A stretch of DNA of 61,023 bases from Tenericutes bacterium HGW-Tenericutes-2 (GTDB lineage Bacteria; Bacillota_I; Bacilli_A; Acholeplasmatales; Acholeplasmataceae). The stretch spans positions 1-61,023 of the forward strand of contig PGXL01000012.1 in NCBI GenBank assembly GCA_002839095.1, in the 5' to 3' direction. Made by a program: the position numbers and the translations under genes. Below, piece after piece: positions 35,209 through 44,058 of this stretch. Every line of letters begins with the position of its first letter. The first letter of the stretch is position 1. A model generated the notes under the pieces. The model did no database searches. It saw only the letters and a list, made by a program, of their open reading frames with translations, and was not told the origin of the DNA.

Positions 35209-36633
35209 ATGAAAATATTATTTTGTAGTGGAGAAGCTTATCCTTTCAGTAAATCCGGTGGACTAGCAGATGTTGCTGCTGCACTTCCAAAGGCATTAAA
35301 TCAATTGAATCATGAAGTGAAAATCATTACACCCTACTATCAAATGATCAAAGCACATCATGACGATATGAGATTTCTAGGTTCTTCTGTGATTAAGATG
35401 GGAATCTATGAAAAGATTGCTAATTTTTACCAGATTAAGTATGATGACGTTATTTATATTTTCGTTGAAAATGATGAATTTTTTGACAGAAAAAAATATT
35501 ATGGCTATGAGGATGATGCGATGCGCTTCACCTTCTTTAACTTTGCAATCTTTGAATATATTAAGCTAACTGGTGATTATCCAGATGTTGTTCATGCCAA
35601 TGACTGGCAAACAGGACTTATTCCATTTTTTTTAGATGTTAAATATAGACCTCAAAATAAAGAGTTTGCTAGTATAAAAACTGTATTATCGATTCACAAT
35701 TTAGAAAAACAAGGTTCATATCCAATGGAAACAGAAAAGTTATTTGGAAATAAGAACTTCACCTATATCCATTTAGATCGAGTAAATTTCTTGAAATGCG
35801 GGATTATGCGTGCGAACGCAATCAATACAGTATCTGAGAATTATAGAAATGAAATACTAACAAGATTTTATGGTTTCACCCTAGATGGACCTTTAAAAGC
35901 GAGACAACAGGATTTATACGGTATTTTAAATGGACTCGATCAAGAACTATATGATCCAAGAAAAAATCCATCACTCTACAAGAACTATGATGAAAATACA
36001 TTTGCCTTAGGAAAAGAAAAAAATAAGATTGAATTATTAAAGGATTTACACCTAGATGGAGAGAAATTGCCTTTAATCGCATTTATCAACCGGTTTGCAC
36101 GTCAAAAGGGACTTGATATTTTAATGCCTGTCTTGGAAGACTACTTAAAGGATGGAAAATTCAATTTCATCGCGATTGGTAATGGTGACGCACTTTATGA
36201 ATCCTTCTTCTCCGATATGCAAAGAAAGTATCCAAATCATGTCTATTTTGAATCCAGCTTTGATAATGACTTATCTCAAAAGACTTATGCAGCTAGTGAT
36301 TTATTCATGTTACCATCACTTTTTGAGCCATGTGGCTTAAATCATATGATTGCAATGCGCTATGGATCACTACCTATTGTTAGAGAAACTGGTGGATTAA
36401 AGGATACGGTTACACCCTATAATAAATTTACAGGTGTTGGTGTTGGATTTACCTTTAAGAATTATGATGCAGATGAATTAATTGAAGCGATCAATCAGGC
36501 ACTAGATTTATATGATCATGATCACGAAGCATTTAAATCACTAATTCATCAATCGATGCATGTCAATCACTCATTATCTAAAATGGCGAAGCAATACACA
36601 GAGCTATATCAAAAGATACTTAATCAAGATTAA
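35209..36633 (+). CDS. glgA: Glycogen synthase (ADP-glucose type)
   Basis: 474 residues from ATG 35209, with CAGGTGA a few bases upstream; an earlier in-frame TTG reads through that site and is less likely. FSKSGGLADVAAALP is the sugar-nucleotide K-x-G-G-L motif and LFEPCGLNHMIAMRYGSLP the GT5 E-x-x-C-G motif. It extends alpha-1,4-glucan chains. No glgB, glgC or glgP is next to it, which is odd for a glycogen gene. Confidence 0.92.
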   Translation: MKILFCSGEAYPFSKSGGLADVAAALPKALNQLNHEVKIITPYYQMIKAHHDDMRFLGSSVIKMGIYEKIANFYQIKYDDVIYIFVENDEFFDRKKYYGYEDDAMRFTFFNFAIFEYIKLTGDYPDVVHANDWQTGLIPFFLDVKYRPQNKEFASIKTVLSIHNLEKQGSYPMETEKLFGNKNFTYIHLDRVNFLKCGIMRANAINTVSENYRNEILTRFYGFTLDGPLKARQQDLYGILNGLDQELYDPRKNPSLYKNYDENTFALGKEKNKIELLKDLHLDGEKLPLIAFINRFARQKGLDILMPVLEDYLKDGKFNFIAIGNGDALYESFFSDMQRKYPNHVYFESSFDNDLSQKTYAASDLFMLPSLFEPCGLNHMIAMRYGSLPIVRETGGLKDTVTPYNKFTGVGVGFTFKNYDADELIEAINQALDLYDHDHEAFKSLIHQSMHVNHSLSKMAKQYTELYQKILNQD

Positions 36634-36657
36634 TGAATCCATAATAATCCTAAATCC

Positions 36658-36683
36658 AAATCATTAGTGATAAATAATGATTT
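36658..36683 (+). terminator. Possible glgA terminator
   Basis: AAATCATTA (36658-36666) pairs with TAATGATTT (36675-36683) around an eight-base loop; the following tail TATTCTG is only weakly U-rich. Confidence 0.45.
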
Positions 36684-36702
36684 TATTCTGTCAAATAAAT
36701 GC

Positions 36703-36708
36703 TATAAT
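36703..36708 (+). promoter_or_regulatory. Candidate -10 box of the 120-residue gene
   Basis: TATAAT 28 bases before the ATG, preceded by an AT-rich region without a good -35. Confidence 0.45.
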
Positions 36709-36735
36709 TAAAAAAAAACATAAGGGGAAATAGAA

Positions 36736-37098
36736 ATGAGAATACCATGTACAATGTATTTTCCACCTAAAAAGATTGCTGAGTATGGTCATATTACATT
36801 GACTAAGACTGGCATAGACTTAGCAAGGAAAAACAAATTTTTTGCTTTCGGTTTTGGAGCTCTTGGTGCTGTACTGACACCAGCTAAAGAATTCCATAGC
36901 ATTTTGTGGATTGAAGTAGATCATATTGATATGAAGAAATATGGTATCTATAAAAAGGCATGTTATGTGACAATGAAAAACGATAAAGATTATGTCTTTA
37001 GAATGCCTAAAATTGAAGAGTCAATTGCATTATTGAAAGCTGAATTTAAGAAGTCAAAAGAGGCGAAAATCACTTACAATAGCCTATTTCGTGATTAA
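36736..37098 (+). CDS. Unrecognised small protein, possibly PH-domain-like
   Basis: 120 residues with AAGGGG about nine bases upstream. It has a short hydrophobic, glycine-rich stretch (FFAFGFGALGAVLTP, about 37-51) followed by strands such as ILWIEVDHIDMKKYG and CYVTMKNDKDYVFRMP. The alternation of strands and a C-terminal helix is reminiscent of bacterial PH-like domains, but I cannot assign a family. It ends at a clear terminator and is a separate transcript from glgA. Confidence 0.6.
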   Translation: MRIPCTMYFPPKKIAEYGHITLTKTGIDLARKNKFFAFGFGALGAVLTPAKEFHSILWIEVDHIDMKKYGIYKKACYVTMKNDKDYVFRMPKIEESIALLKAEFKKSKEAKITYNSLFRD

Positions 37099-37120
37099 AG
37101 AATGTATACTAAGTTTAAAC

Positions 37121-37145
37121 AAAAAAGACCGAATTGGTCTTTTTT
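37121..37145. terminator. Bidirectional terminator
   Basis: AAAAAAGACC (37121-37130) pairs with GGTCTTTTTT (37136-37145) around GAATT. It serves the plus-strand small gene and the convergent AlkD-like gene. Confidence 0.92.
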
Positions 37146-37166
37146 TTGAATTGTTTTTAATATTTT

Positions 37167-37835
37167 TCATTCGTTGGAAAGATTCATTAATCTATTCTTT
37201 ACATCCTTAGGCATTTTTTCTATAGCATAACGAAATGCTAATCTAGTCATCTCTTGATGTTTATCTATTAGATAATCAACAACTAAATCCTCTTCATAAG
37301 AGGCATATACCTTTAGCATCCAACCAAATCCCTTTTGAACTAAATAATGCTCATCATTTAGTAATAAATCTGATATTTCAAATGGATTAATGATTTGATG
37401 ATTTCTTCTCTTAATTGGAATTAAAAGAGAGGTTGCTGCTGCTCTTCTGACTGCGAAGTTAGGATCATTCACCCAACTCTTTAATCTTATGGAAAGCTCA
37501 GGATACATATCAATCAAATAGCCTAATGCATGTGTTGTAAAGTCATCACAATCATACCAATCTTTAATATACTTTTTAACCCAATCTTCAAAGACATCAA
37601 AGGTTTCTACTTTATATTCTTTTCTTTTACGATATGCGAAATCAAATCCGATTAGCTTACAAACCCATACTCCTGAATCAAGTAAATAAGCAGATATTTC
37701 TAAGACTTCATTCAAGCTTAAATGCTTCACCTTTTGATAATATTTCGAGGATAATGCACGGTAAGCAGGTGTTATTTTTCTCTCTACATTTGAAATATCT
37801 AAGACTAAATCATCATAAAATACTGGCTTTTTCAT
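37167..37835 (-). CDS. DNA alkylation repair protein (AlkD-like HEAT repeats)
   Basis: 222 residues, all-helical. The patterns WVCKLIGFDFAYR, FEDWVKKYIKDWYDCDDFTTHALG, NFAVRRAAATSLL and VQKGFGWMLKVYA are those of AlkC/AlkD-type HEAT-repeat glycosylases, which excise N3/N7-alkylpurines. The catalytic aspartate region WYDCDD is present. It is followed upstream (four bases) by nfo, which would cut the abasic sites that it makes. Confidence 0.82.
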   Translation of the reverse strand: MKKPVFYDDLVLDISNVERKITPAYRALSSKYYQKVKHLSLNEVLEISAYLLDSGVWVCKLIGFDFAYRKRKEYKVETFDVFEDWVKKYIKDWYDCDDFTTHALGYLIDMYPELSIRLKSWVNDPNFAVRRAAATSLLIPIKRRNHQIINPFEISDLLLNDEHYLVQKGFGWMLKVYASYEEDLVVDYLIDKHQEMTRLAFRYAIEKMPKDVKNRLMNLSNE

Positions 37836-37839
37836 CTTT

Positions 37840-38727
37840 TTACTTATTCTTTATCTTTTCAACTAGATTTGGATCGAAGACTTGATTTCTAATCATCATG
37901 ATTTCTTCCTTATATGGAGCATTACCTTCAACATAAGGTGTTTCTAATATTTTAGGAACACTTAAAAAATCAGGATGTTCAATGACTTTAAGTAAGCTAT
38001 CAAATCCTAAAAATCCAAAGCCAAAGTTTTCATGTCTATCCTTAGCTGCACCAACATCATTTTTAGAATCATTGACGTGAAATACTGAAATAAATTCTTT
38101 TCCAACAACTTGATCGAAATGCTTGATGACGCCATCAAAATCATGCTTAACATCATAGCCTGCATCATGTGTATGACAGGTGTCAAAACAAACACTGACT
38201 CTATTTTTTTCACCAACTAAATCCATAATAGCCTTTAATTCTTCAAAGGTCTTTCCGACTTCGTTTCCTTTACCAGCCATGGTTTCTAATGCTATTTTCA
38301 CATCGAGATTTTTCGTGTTTGAAATCACTTGTTTAACGCCTTCAGCTATCCACTTGACCGCAAGTTCACGATCACCGCCTACGGCGCTTCCTGGATGGAG
38401 TACAATTTGTTTCGCGTGCATTGCTGCTGTGCGCTTCACTTCTTCAGTTAGAAATGAGATTGCAAACTCTCTTTTTTCAGGATCTGGATTTGCTAGGTTA
38501 ATAATATAGGGAGCATGGACAATGACATTATCAAATGATAACTGACTATCCTCCATTAATTGAACTGCTTCATCAATTCTTAAATCACTTATTTTTTTTC
38601 TAATTGTATTTTGTGGTGCTCCAGTATAGACCATAAATGCATTCGCTTCATAGCTTAATGCTTCCTTTACGGAACCTAGATACATATCGTCTCCACTCAT
38701 TGAGACATGACTACCGATTTTGACCAT
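37840..38727 (-). CDS. nfo: Endonuclease IV (AP endonuclease)
   Basis: 295 residues from ATG 38727, which has AGGAG nine bases upstream; an in-frame start 16 codons earlier is inside the helicase gene and lacks a site. KIGSHVSMSGD, VSVCFDTCHTHDAGYD, VFHVNDSKNDVGAAKDRHENFGFGFLG (here split) and the ETP near the end are the zinc-site signatures. It incises abasic DNA. It overlaps the helicase gene by 17 bases. Confidence 0.95.
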   Translation of the reverse strand: MVKIGSHVSMSGDDMYLGSVKEALSYEANAFMVYTGAPQNTIRKKISDLRIDEAVQLMEDSQLSFDNVIVHAPYIINLANPDPEKREFAISFLTEEVKRTAAMHAKQIVLHPGSAVGGDRELAVKWIAEGVKQVISNTKNLDVKIALETMAGKGNEVGKTFEELKAIMDLVGEKNRVSVCFDTCHTHDAGYDVKHDFDGVIKHFDQVVGKEFISVFHVNDSKNDVGAAKDRHENFGFGFLGFDSLLKVIEHPDFLSVPKILETPYVEGNAPYKEEIMMIRNQVFDPNLVEKIKNK

Positions 38728-39952
38728 ATTTTTTTCTCCTAATTTCCTGCTTCGCCTTTCTAACGAGCTCCGCATTTTTCTTTTTATAGTTAGGGGTTAC
38801 TTTTTTTGGCTTTTGTATTTTAGCGATTGCGTCTTTTTCTTCATCTGAGATCGCATTATGCTTGACGACAACCTTTTTAATTCCTTCTTTTGTTAATTGG
38901 TAATTCTTAAATGGAATTCCTTTTTCCTTCAGTTTTTCGATCTTTCGATGATCATTAACTGTCATAAAGGTAATAACAACTCCACTATCATACATTCTAG
39001 CAGTTCTACCACTTCGATGCATAAAGAATTCTAGATGATGTGGTAAATCAAAATGGATAATATGAGAGATCTTAAAATCAAGTCCTCTCGCAGCTAAATC
39101 AGATGTGACAACATACTGATATTTCAGCTCATTGATATCTTCAATAATCTTACTTCTTTTCTTCACACCAAGTGTTGAATTGATATTGACGACCTGTAAT
39201 CCCTTTTCTTGGATTGAATTAAAGACTGCCTCTTGATTTTCCTTTTTACTGACAAAGATAAAACAAAGGTATGGATTGATATTTTCAATGACTTGAGTTA
39301 ATGCTTCAAGTCGATCTTGATATTTAATATTGATCAATTGATATTCAATCTTTAATTGATGCTTTTTAGAGGTATCTATTAAATCATAGGCACCAAAGTA
39401 CTTTTTAATAAATGGTTCCATGCCTTGAACAAATGTTGCTGAAAATAGTAATAGCTTAGCTCTAGCTACCGTAGGTAATATAGCATCTAAAAGAGATAAG
39501 AAATCATAATCAAACATCATATCTGCTTCATCTAAGACAAAATAACGTGCTGTTTGAATCTTTAAGATATTCAACTCAACAACGTATTCATAAAGTCTTT
39601 GGGGAGTAGCAATCACGATTTGTGGTTGATACTTTTCAAGCCATTCCTGTTCTCTTTGTTTATTAGATCCACCATAATAGGCACGAACACGAACACTAGA
39701 TTCAACTTCCTTTAGCATCTTTTCAACCTGAATAACAAGCTCATTGGTAGGAACAGTGATTACTGCTTGTACCTCTTGTCTTTCAAAGTTCATATTGGCT
39801 AATATCGGTAAAAGATAGGCGTGTGTCTTACCTGTACCTGTTGGAGCGAGTCCAACCAAATGCTTTTTACTTCCTATAGACTTAAAAACGCCATCTTGAA
39901 TGGGGGTCGTTTTTTCAAATCCTAATTGTTTTAACTTACTTTCTATATACAT
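38711..39952 (-). CDS. DEAD-box RNA helicase (CshB-like)
   Basis: 413 residues from ATG 39952. All motifs are visible: Q motif FEKTTPIQ, I APTGTGKTHA, Ia PTNELV, II VLDEADMMFD, III LFSATF, V DLAARGLDF, VI HRSGRTAR. A basic tail (KVTPNYKKKNAELVRKAKQE) probably binds RNA. CshB-type helicases act in cold-shock and ribosome assembly. The start is preceded by AGGTGA; a GTG three codons earlier is part of that site. Confidence 0.9.
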   Translation of the reverse strand: MYIESKLKQLGFEKTTPIQDGVFKSIGSKKHLVGLAPTGTGKTHAYLLPILANMNFERQEVQAVITVPTNELVIQVEKMLKEVESSVRVRAYYGGSNKQREQEWLEKYQPQIVIATPQRLYEYVVELNILKIQTARYFVLDEADMMFDYDFLSLLDAILPTVARAKLLLFSATFVQGMEPFIKKYFGAYDLIDTSKKHQLKIEYQLINIKYQDRLEALTQVIENINPYLCFIFVSKKENQEAVFNSIQEKGLQVVNINSTLGVKKRSKIIEDINELKYQYVVTSDLAARGLDFKISHIIHFDLPHHLEFFMHRSGRTARMYDSGVVITFMTVNDHRKIEKLKEKGIPFKNYQLTKEGIKKVVVKHNAISDEEKDAIAKIQKPKKVTPNYKKKNAELVRKAKQEIRRKKYGQNR

Positions 39953-39968
39953 CAAAATCACCTGCTAT

Positions 39969-39974
39969 ATTATA
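39969..39974 (-). promoter_or_regulatory. Extended -10 box of the helicase-nfo-alkD transcript
   Basis: TGGTATAAT on the minus strand 17-25 bases before the helicase ATG, implying a very short leader. Confidence 0.5.
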
Positions 39975-40025
39975 CCATTAAACTTTGATATAAGTAAAAA
40001 AAAGGGAATATAGTTAAATTTACAG

Positions 40026-40031
40026 TATAAT
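40026..40031 (+). promoter_or_regulatory. Candidate -10 box of ispH
   Basis: TATAAT 17 bases before ATG 40048. An in-frame ATG at 40030 lies inside this box, which argues for the later start. Confidence 0.5.
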
Positions 40032-40047
40032 GGAAATGGTGATGATA

Positions 40048-40977
40048 ATGAAAGTAATAGATTTAACCCCAAGAGGCTATTGTCACGGTGTTTTAAGTGC
40101 CCTAGCCATGGTAAAAAAAGTAATTAAAACTGAATCCTACCCACGTCCTATTTATGTGCTTGGTCAAATCGTTCATAACGAAAAGATTACCAAAGCATTT
40201 GATGCATATGGAGTCATAAGCCTAGATCAAAAGGGAAAAACAAGACTTGAAATGATTGAAGAAGTCGAATCAGGTACTGTTATATTTACTGCGCATGGTA
40301 TTAGTGATCAAGTGATTAATAGAGCCAAAGAAAAGGGATTAACCATATTGAACGCGACCTGTAGAGATGTCTATAAGGTTCATAAGGCAGTGAAGGATAA
40401 ACTAGTAGAGGGCTATGAAATCATTTATATTGGACATAGAAACCATCCAGAGCCTGAAGCGATACTTGCAATCGATCCTAAAATCTATTTTGTTGAGGAT
40501 GAAAAGGATGCACTTCTACTTCCAAGTGATTTGAAGGATAAGAAGATATTCGTAACCAATCAAACCACCTTAAGTCTTTATGATATTGATTCGGTATTAA
40601 AGATAATCGAAATGAAATATCCAAACTACTTATTTGATAATGAAATTTGTAATGCAACGACAGTTAGACAAGAGGCAGTTGTCAATCAAGAGCATGTTGA
40701 TTTAATGCTTGTTGTAGGGGATCAAATGAGCTCAAACTCGAATAAGCTAGCCTATGTAGGAGAAAAAGCGAAAAAAATTAAAAGTCATTTAATTGGTGGT
40801 GTTGAAGATATCGATTTAAACTGGTTAAAGGATATTGATTCAGTATCTGTTACATCAGGGGCATCTACACCAACAATAGTTACCAATGAAGTCGTAGAAT
40901 TCCTAAAGCAGTATAATAAAAATGACCCCAAAACCTGGGATCATCAATCAAAATTAGACATTTTAGACATCCTATGA
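40048..40977 (+). CDS. ispH: 4-hydroxy-3-methylbut-2-enyl diphosphate reductase
   Basis: About 309 residues. The three cysteines that hold the iron-sulfur cluster sit in PRGYCHGV, LNATCRDV and NEICNATTVRQEA; EVESGTVIFTAHG and VTSGASTPTIV complete the active site. It is the last step of the MEP isoprenoid pathway; dxs is 4 kb away. The start 40048 was chosen because GGTGA lies five bases upstream and the earlier ATGs overlap the promoter. It ends with TGA inside a terminator and overlaps the end of dinB by six bases. Confidence 0.95.
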   Translation: MKVIDLTPRGYCHGVLSALAMVKKVIKTESYPRPIYVLGQIVHNEKITKAFDAYGVISLDQKGKTRLEMIEEVESGTVIFTAHGISDQVINRAKEKGLTILNATCRDVYKVHKAVKDKLVEGYEIIYIGHRNHPEPEAILAIDPKIYFVEDEKDALLLPSDLKDKKIFVTNQTTLSLYDIDSVLKIIEMKYPNYLFDNEICNATTVRQEAVVNQEHVDLMLVVGDQMSSNSNKLAYVGEKAKKIKSHLIGGVEDIDLNWLKDIDSVSVTSGASTPTIVTNEVVEFLKQYNKNDPKTWDHQSKLDILDIL

Positions 40978-40987
40978 TGTCTTTTTT
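40965..40987 (+). terminator. Terminator containing the ispH and dinB stop codons
   Basis: AGACATC (40965-40971) pairs with GATGTCT (40976-40982) around CTAT and is followed by TTTTT. The TGA of ispH (40975-40977) and the TAG of the convergent dinB (40972-40974) lie in the loop and inner stem. The T-run is only on the plus strand, so it serves ispH. Confidence 0.88.
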
Positions 40988-42162
40988 GTTCCTTTGGATG
41001 TACTTTTTGGATACTTTTGATTAATAGAAGAAATAACCTTATATATACTTTCTTCTCTTTTTGTCAATTCCTGATAATTGAATAGATTGTAATCAATTTT
41101 TAAATCCTTCTTTTGAACAACAGAATTAAAGAATACACCTACAAGTCTTAGCGGTTCACCCTTATAGTTTTCTTCGAATAGAGTTTCTATTGCGTCCAAA
41201 ATTTGTTCATAGCTATCCGTATGATTCACAAAGCTTACACTGCGGTTTGTTGTCTCAAAATTGTTATCTCTTAAACGAATACCTACCGTTTTCGTAACCA
41301 ATTCTTCCTTTAATAACCTATCATGTGTATTTTCTAATAGTTCAGTGATAATTTTAAAGATTGCATCCGATGAATCCATATTGTAATTTAGAGTTGTTTC
41401 ATTGGATATCGATTTAGGAATTGCATATTTCTTAGGATCGATGACATCAGATGATCTTCCCATAATATGCTCAATATAGGAAGCATAGGATTGTTCACTC
41501 ATAATCGTTAAAATCTTTTCTTTATTCTCAGGCTTTGTAAATGAACCAATCGTATCGATCCCTATATTTTCTAATCTTGGATATGTTTTTTTACCTATCC
41601 CGTAGCAATCTCTAATCGGTAAAGGGAAAAGTTTATCAACGATATCACTTTTTCTAAGTACAGTGATACCCATTGGCTTTTTCATATCAGATGCCATCTT
41701 CGCTAAAAATAAGGTAGATGCAATCCCGATTGAGCAAGGCAAGCCATGCTCTTTCATTAATCCTTCTTGAATTTCCTTTGCTATTTCTAGAGGATGCTTC
41801 TTCATAGCCGCTTCTGTCATATCTACATAGGCTTCATCGATAGACCCTTCAAGAATAATATTTGAATATCTTTTTAGAAATGTAAAGAATAGACTCGAGT
41901 ATTTTTGATATAGACTAAACTGTGTAGGAACGATAATAAGCTTGGGATAAATCCGAAAAGCATCATTAATATTCATTGCAGAATGAATGCCTAATTTTCT
42001 TGCTGGATAGGACGCAGTTGAAATAACACCACGTCTTGAAGTGGCGTTTCCACCGACCACAAAAACCTTATCCTTTAAATAAGGCTCTTTAATAATCGCA
42101 CAGCTGGCAAAGAAGGCATTTAAGTCGATATGAAAGATAATTTTAATATTCTTTTTCATCAA
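40972..42162 (-). CDS. dinB: Y-family DNA polymerase IV
   Basis: 396 residues. The palm motifs FHIDLNAFFASC (metal aspartate) and EGSIDEAYVDMT (catalytic D-E) are intact; GIGKKTYPRLENIGI is the thumb helix-hairpin-helix; a little-finger domain follows. It has no clear beta-clamp motif near the C-terminus that I can see. It performs translesion synthesis. No LexA-like operator was recognised. It is convergent with ispH, overlapping by six bases. Confidence 0.9.
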   Translation of the reverse strand: MMKKNIKIIFHIDLNAFFASCAIIKEPYLKDKVFVVGGNATSRRGVISTASYPARKLGIHSAMNINDAFRIYPKLIIVPTQFSLYQKYSSLFFTFLKRYSNIILEGSIDEAYVDMTEAAMKKHPLEIAKEIQEGLMKEHGLPCSIGIASTLFLAKMASDMKKPMGITVLRKSDIVDKLFPLPIRDCYGIGKKTYPRLENIGIDTIGSFTKPENKEKILTIMSEQSYASYIEHIMGRSSDVIDPKKYAIPKSISNETTLNYNMDSSDAIFKIITELLENTHDRLLKEELVTKTVGIRLRDNNFETTNRSVSFVNHTDSYEQILDAIETLFEENYKGEPLRLVGVFFNSVVQKKDLKIDYNLFNYQELTKREESIYKVISSINQKYPKSTSKGTKKTS

Positions 42163-42190
42163 AACTCTTCCTTTAGGATAGAAATTATAG

Positions 42191-42196
42191 TATAAT
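42191..42196 (+). promoter_or_regulatory. Candidate -10 box of the 54-residue gene
   Basis: TATAAT 30 bases before the ATG at 42226; the -35 region is poor. Confidence 0.5.
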
Positions 42197-42225
42197 AGTA
42201 ACGATTAAGTGAACGAGGTGAAATC

Positions 42226-42390
42226 ATGGCTAAAAATGTTACAAAACCTGTAAAAGACGAAAAGAAAAAACATTATGTGAATCCAACTGAAACATGGTGG
42301 GGAAAAGCGGTAGTTTGGATCATCGTGTTCGGAATGGTTGGTCTAATTATACTATCATTTATACTTGCCCTTATTGGTGGAAATGCATAA
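42226..42390 (+). CDS. Small single-pass membrane protein
   Basis: 54 residues, preceded by GAGGTGA at five to six bases and a TATAAT box, and followed at once by a hairpin terminator, so it is a complete gene. The N-terminal half is basic (KPVKDEKKKHYVNP); TWWGKAVVWIIVFG starts one membrane helix (about residues 25-50). It resembles small DUF4044-type proteins of Bacilli in layout, but I cannot confirm this. A cytoplasmic basic tail with one membrane anchor is predicted. Confidence 0.7.
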   Translation: MAKNVTKPVKDEKKKHYVNPTETWWGKAVVWIIVFGMVGLIILSFILALIGGNA

Positions 42391-42391
42391 G

Positions 42392-42410
42392 AAAAGCGAA
42401 AGCTTTTTTT
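42392..42410 (+). terminator. Short terminator after the small membrane protein gene
   Basis: AAAAGC (42392-42397) pairs with GCTTTT (42402-42407) around a GAAA tetraloop and continues in T. It reaches the stop codon of the convergent recN gene (42409-42411). Confidence 0.65.
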
Positions 42411-44058
42411 ATTTTCTAAGGAGCATTTTCGCTTGTTCTATTGCAAAATGACTGAGTTTTTCATCAGAAAGCATTAACGCAATCATTTCAATTCTTTGAT
42501 CATCAGATAGCTTTTCAATACGAGTGACCATACGGTCCTTTTCTTTTATCTTGGTGATTCCATAGTGATAATTCGCACGTGCTGCAACTTGCGGTAGATG
42601 GGTAATCACGAGTAGCTGCATATTTTTAGAGAGGTCTTGCATCTTGTTTGCTACCTTTGCTGCAGTTTTACCAGATATCCCGATATCAATCTCATCTAGG
42701 ATTAATAGTGATAGCTCATTAGACCTTGCATAAATTGATTTTAATGCAAACATAAATCTAGCACGCTCACCACCTGATGCAACTCTTGCCAAAGGTTTTA
42801 CTGGTTCACCTTCATTGAGTGATATATTAAATTCTACCTGATCTAAACCAGTTTCTAATAAAGAGGATTCTTCTTCAGATACCACTTCAAACTCAATATC
42901 AAAAATAGCCTTTTCTAAATCAAGGTCCTTCAATTCAGTTAAAACATCACTAGATAGCTTTTTAGCGAGCTTTCTTCTAAGCTCAGATAGCTTTAAACCG
43001 CTCTGATAGGCCTTCTGGAAGGCTTTTTTTACTTCTGCCTGTGAAGATTCAATATAATGATCATAATCGGTAATCAGCATTAATTCCTCTTCGATTTCTT
43101 TTAAGTAGTCAATCACTTCATTAATAGATTTTCCGTATTTATGTTCTATTTTAACAAGCTCATAGCTTCTTTCCTGCATGAGATTGAATTGATCTTCATC
43201 AAAATCAAGAGATTCAATGGTTTGATAAACCTTTGACTTGACGTCATCTAAATCATAATACGCAGAAATCAGTCTTTCACCCATCTCCTTATATTCAGGA
43301 TCTAGGTTAGATATCTTTTCAAGTGCATGACCTGCTTCATAAACCTGGTCAACAGAAAACATTTCATTATCTAATGCTTGATAGGCTGTTCTTAATTGAC
43401 TCATGATTTTATCATGGTTTTTAAGCTTAGCAATTTTTTCCTCTAGAATTTCCTTTTCGTCAGGCTCTAGGTTATAGGCTTTTAATTCTTGAACCTGATA
43501 TTCTATAAAAGACTTCTTTTCTATGGATTGGTTTTTCTTATTCTTGAGCTCTTCAAAATGCTTTTTCTTCGATAAATAATTACTTCTATCGATTAAATAT
43601 GGATTTAAGAGTGAATCTATTTTTTTTTGATCGACTTGATCGATAAATGTAAGATAAAATGATTTATCAAATAAATTCATGGTTTCATTTTGAGAATGAA
43701 TGCTTCCAATGGAATTCATGACTTCCTTGATTCTTGATAAAGTCGTGAGTTCTCCATTGATTTTCATGTTATGCTTCCCATTACTATCAATTTCTCTTTC
43801 GACCTCAATCATTTGGGGTAAACCAAGTAATTCTTGTTTTTTTGGATTCAATTCAAAAAGACCTTGGACATAAGCCTTCTTCTCACCATGACGAATCATT
43901 TGAGAATCACTTCTTTTTCCAAATAATAGCTGCAAGGATTCTAAAATAATGGATTTTCCTGCACCGGTTTCACCAGTCATTGCAGATAATCCATTTAAGA
44001 AATCCATTTCTAAGTCATCAATTAAAGCGAAGTTTTTTACATGCAGTGACTTTAGCAT
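42409..44058 (-). CDS. recN: DNA repair protein RecN
   Basis: 549 residues, SMC-like. Walker A TGETGAGKSIILES near the start, two coiled-coil arms (about 150-360), the signature ARVASGGERARFMFAL and Walker B LLILDEIDIGISG. It gathers broken DNA ends for recombinational repair. It overlaps tlyA by seven bases at its start and is the last gene of the nusB operon, an arrangement also common in Bacilli. Confidence 0.95.
   Translation of the reverse strand: MLKSLHVKNFALIDDLEMDFLNGLSAMTGETGAGKSIILESLQLLFGKRSDSQMIRHGEKKAYVQGLFELNPKKQELLGLPQMIEVEREIDSNGKHNMKINGELTTLSRIKEVMNSIGSIHSQNETMNLFDKSFYLTFIDQVDQKKIDSLLNPYLIDRSNYLSKKKHFEELKNKKNQSIEKKSFIEYQVQELKAYNLEPDEKEILEEKIAKLKNHDKIMSQLRTAYQALDNEMFSVDQVYEAGHALEKISNLDPEYKEMGERLISAYYDLDDVKSKVYQTIESLDFDEDQFNLMQERSYELVKIEHKYGKSINEVIDYLKEIEEELMLITDYDHYIESSQAEVKKAFQKAYQSGLKLSELRRKLAKKLSSDVLTELKDLDLEKAIFDIEFEVVSEEESSLLETGLDQVEFNISLNEGEPVKPLARVASGGERARFMFALKSIYARSNELSLLILDEIDIGISGKTAAKVANKMQDLSKNMQLLVITHLPQVAARANYHYGITKIKEKDRMVTRIEKLSDDQRIEMIALMLSDEKLSHFAIEQAKMLLRK

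Noticed and set aside
40936-40977. Reading UGA as tryptophan (Mycoplasma code)
   Set aside because: ispH uses TGG for Trp and ends in TGA at the expected place. nusB and the chain-length protein gene also end in TGA with normal family lengths.
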